Origin: Silurus meridionalis | Taxonomy: Eukaryota > Chordata > Actinopteri > Siluriformes > Siluridae | Assembly: GCF_014805685.1 (NCBI RefSeq) | Contig: NC_060896.1 | Span: 6,930,889-6,994,888, forward strand | DNA length: 64,000 nucleotides | Direction of reading: 5' to 3' | Shown here: positions 59,350-64,000 of the stretch, in pieces | How positions within the stretch are numbered: the first letter of the stretch is position 1 | Layout of the letters: each line of letters opens with the position of its first letter | The notes under the pieces: model-generated | What the model was told of the DNA's origin: nothing | The model's database searches: none | Seen by the model: the letters and a program-made list of their open reading frames with translations, nothing else | Position numbers and translations under genes: made by a program

Positions 59350-59680
59350 AGGTACTGATGTGGGTAACGTGAGAAGGCCTGGGGTGCAGTCAGCATTCTA
59401 AATCATCTCAAATGTGTTCAGTAGGGTTGAGCTCAGAGCTCTATAGAAGGCCACTCACACTCTTCCACTCCAAACCATGTAAATAATATCTTCATGTTAT
59501 TCATGCTGGAACAGGATTGGGTTTTCAAGTTAAAGTGAAAGCAAAATGTAATTATACCGTATCCAAAGACACCTTATATAATTGTGTGCCTCCAGCTTTG
59601 TGGTAACAGTTTGGAGAAGAACTACATATGGCAGGAAAAGTCAGGTGTCCCGATACTTTTTTCCATATAAAGTAGTATGT
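59350..59680 (-). mobile_element. Tc1-derived MITE-like element, reverse copy
   Basis: Inverse of the element at 54252-54565 (TTCATGCTGGAACAGGATTG, AGGCCACTCACACTCTTCCA) ending GATACTTTTTTCCATATAAA. Confidence 0.65.
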
Positions 59681-60003
59681 TCTGGATGTGTCTATTTATT
59701 TAGAGATGCTGTTAGAACACTCACTGGAATTAAATATTTCTTGCAGATGGTCATATAACAGTTGCCAGTTAATAGTAAATAAAAATAATTACATTTTCCA
59801 ACCTCAAATGTTTGCCCTGAGTGATTGTGCATGTTACCTAATACACCCGCGAGCCTTATTTTGTATACAGCAGATGGGAAAACACCACTACACAACACTG
59901 GGAAATTTAGGCATGAGTATGATTATATGCAGTACTGTTTTGTGCAGTCACTAGCATAGCATAGTGTGAGCCACATAGGTGTCTGGTTACAAACACACTC
60001 TCA

Positions 60004-60039
<36 letters not shown>

Positions 60040-60454
60040 AATACAGTGATCCAGAGAGAGCAGGGGCAAGAAGATTGTGACTGAAGGAACAGAAGGTAGA
60101 CACAGAGAACATGAGAGACAGAAGAAACTAATTTGACTAAAAGTGGGAGTTGAATTTTCTCCCACAGTCTCCCTGAGGAGATTTTTTTGAAGGTCATCAG
60201 GGTCAACCTGTGGTACAGAGCTGTTCTCCTAACAAGCCAAAGGAAACTGAGCTCCTCAGCTATTGTGATTCACCAGTGCACAGCTTTAAATAAAGGTAAA
60301 ACTGCTGGGTTTATTTATAATCTTTATTACTATGCATAAAGTTGTACAAATGTCAGGGATGTATTTCCTGTCTGTTTTATTTTATAATAAGGTGACAGTT
60401 ATTTAAGGTTGCATGCAGACCATTTGTTATTGTATTACCAATATATTATATTAT

Positions 60455-60518
<64 letters not shown>

Positions 60519-61340
60519 AATATTCTATTTTTTTTTTATTGAAACATTTTTTTAGTACATTATTAGTGTCTAATGTCTAATTTCTGCTGACACATGTTTT
60601 TATAAATGAAATAATTAATCACACTTTAATAGACATATGTGTCGTTTCTTATTTCTTGTACTGTAATATGCTGAATAATCAGAAGTAAAAGCTATTTTAG
60701 TGTGAGACAGCTCTTCATCTGTGTCTCCTCCAGCAGTCGTTTGTACTGGGCATGTGCGTCAGCTTCTCTATTTCTGACTGTTCAACTTTGCCCCAGTTTG
60801 ACTGCTTCTAGTCACACGACATGGAAAAAAAGTGCTCACGATTTCCCCTATCACAAAAAGCGTAACCTGCGGTGGCAACATACCTGGCTGCAGAAAAATA
60901 TCCCTATTAATCCCAGATTTGTTGACTTTTCGTTCAACTCATTGCAGATATTATAATGTTAAGGAAAAGGTGATCAAGCTTCATATTAAATATTATATGA
61001 TCCTGGACTCGACTAGACATCCAATAATTCAATATAGTTTTCCTTTCTTTTTTTTTTAGTTCTAACTTATTTGTCATATTTAAAGATACCTAATGATTAT
61101 AATTTATAGATTTTAAAAATTACAATATTCTGTAGTTAGGTTTTTTCTCATTTTCCCCCCAAAACACGATTGCTGGTTAAATACCCTATACTGTTCACTG
61201 TTCACAGCCTAAATGTTTAAGTTTATTAAAGTATGCATAAGTAAAAAGATAAGGAAAATACTATTATTACCCATTAAAAGTGGAATTTGCTAAATGCTAA
61301 ATGTTCCAGCATGATACAACTGAGTATTTAACATGCTGCC
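59681..61340. other. Spacer before cpt1b
   Basis: Contains (CA)n at 60005-60036 and (TA)n at 60457-60517. No gene, RNA or element recognised otherwise. Confidence 0.5.
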
Positions 61341-61355
61341 CTGTGAGGTGGAATG

Positions 61356-61388
61356 TATATAAGGCTGAGCAGGCCAAGGTGACCTTGA
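61356..61388 (+). promoter_or_regulatory. Candidate cpt1b promoter: TATA box and ERR-type nuclear receptor site
   Basis: TATATAA at 61356-61362, then at 61375-61387 the palindrome CAAGGTGACCTTG, within which TGACCTTGA (61380-61388) is the exact reverse of the estrogen-related-receptor element TCAAGGTCA. CPT1B is a known ERR/PGC-1/PPAR target in muscle. The site is about 380 bp before the start codon; a noncoding exon spliced to an acceptor near 61761 is implied. Function is inferred. Confidence 0.45.
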
Positions 61389-61769
61389 TTTTGGCTTAAT
61401 ATGACAAGAGATGTGATTATGAATGGACTTCATTTTTATTTTTTAATATCAGACACAAAAACTGCTGATCAGCTGGTTGTATGTTCATTGGGAACTAAAA
61501 TGACATCTGCATATAAAATCTTACTGTATATTTTTTTATTTGATAAGCAAGTGCATTTGATAGTCCACATTTCACATTCAAACATGATCTCTACAATCAC
61601 AAATGCACTATATAGTGAATAAAGTGTGGTTGCTGGCAGTTGTAAGAAAGTTTTTGTCCCCTAGAATTCCAATGTGGCCTTGACACCATGTGCTAGGCTG
61701 TAACTAATAATCATGTCGTGATTTACTTGTGACTCAGTTAATAGCCGTCCCATTTGTTCAGCACGTGCC

Positions 61770-64000
<2,231 letters not shown>

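Overview
The window is nuclear DNA of a ray-finned fish. Genes have many short GT-AG exons, and the proteins are clear vertebrate orthologues. Between them lie teleost-type repeats: Tc1-like transposons, tRNA-derived SINEs, an RTE LINE end, and very long (TA)n and (CA)n microsatellites. Apparently intact gastric pepsinogen genes point to a species with an acid stomach. The repeat mix looks otophysan, perhaps a catfish, but that is inference.

Layout. The minus strand from 1 to 36743 is mapk8ip2 (JIP2, a JNK-pathway scaffold): six coding exons visible, with the 3' end (SH3 and PTB domains) beyond the left edge. Its ~22.4 kb first intron holds a plus-strand array of four progastricsin (pepsinogen C) units. 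Two look intact (17816-20496 and 26007-28656) and two are decayed (about 16219-16850 and 23230-24080). A GC-rich promoter region lies upstream of mapk8ip2 exon 1 at about 36744-37300. The ~6 kb intergenic spacer to chkb is mostly repeats. chkb (choline/ethanolamine kinase, plus strand, 11 coding exons) runs 42714-52334; its intron 3 carries one Tc1 transposon inserted inside another. A BTB-BACK-kelch gene (55422-58600) follows, with an apparent 1-nt frameshift in its last exon. cpt1b (carnitine palmitoyltransferase 1, muscle type) begins at 61770 and runs off the right edge.

The neighbourhood mapk8ip2 - chkb - cpt1b matches human 22q13.33, so this is an old linkage group; the pepsinogen array and the kelch gene are additions within it. 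The genes do not form one pathway: mapk8ip2 is a signalling scaffold, chkb starts phosphatidylcholine synthesis, cpt1b controls fatty-acid entry into mitochondria, and the pepsinogens are secreted digestive zymogens. All exon boundaries were read by eye from GT/AG sites, codon phase and remembered family sequences; no alignment or transcript data were available.
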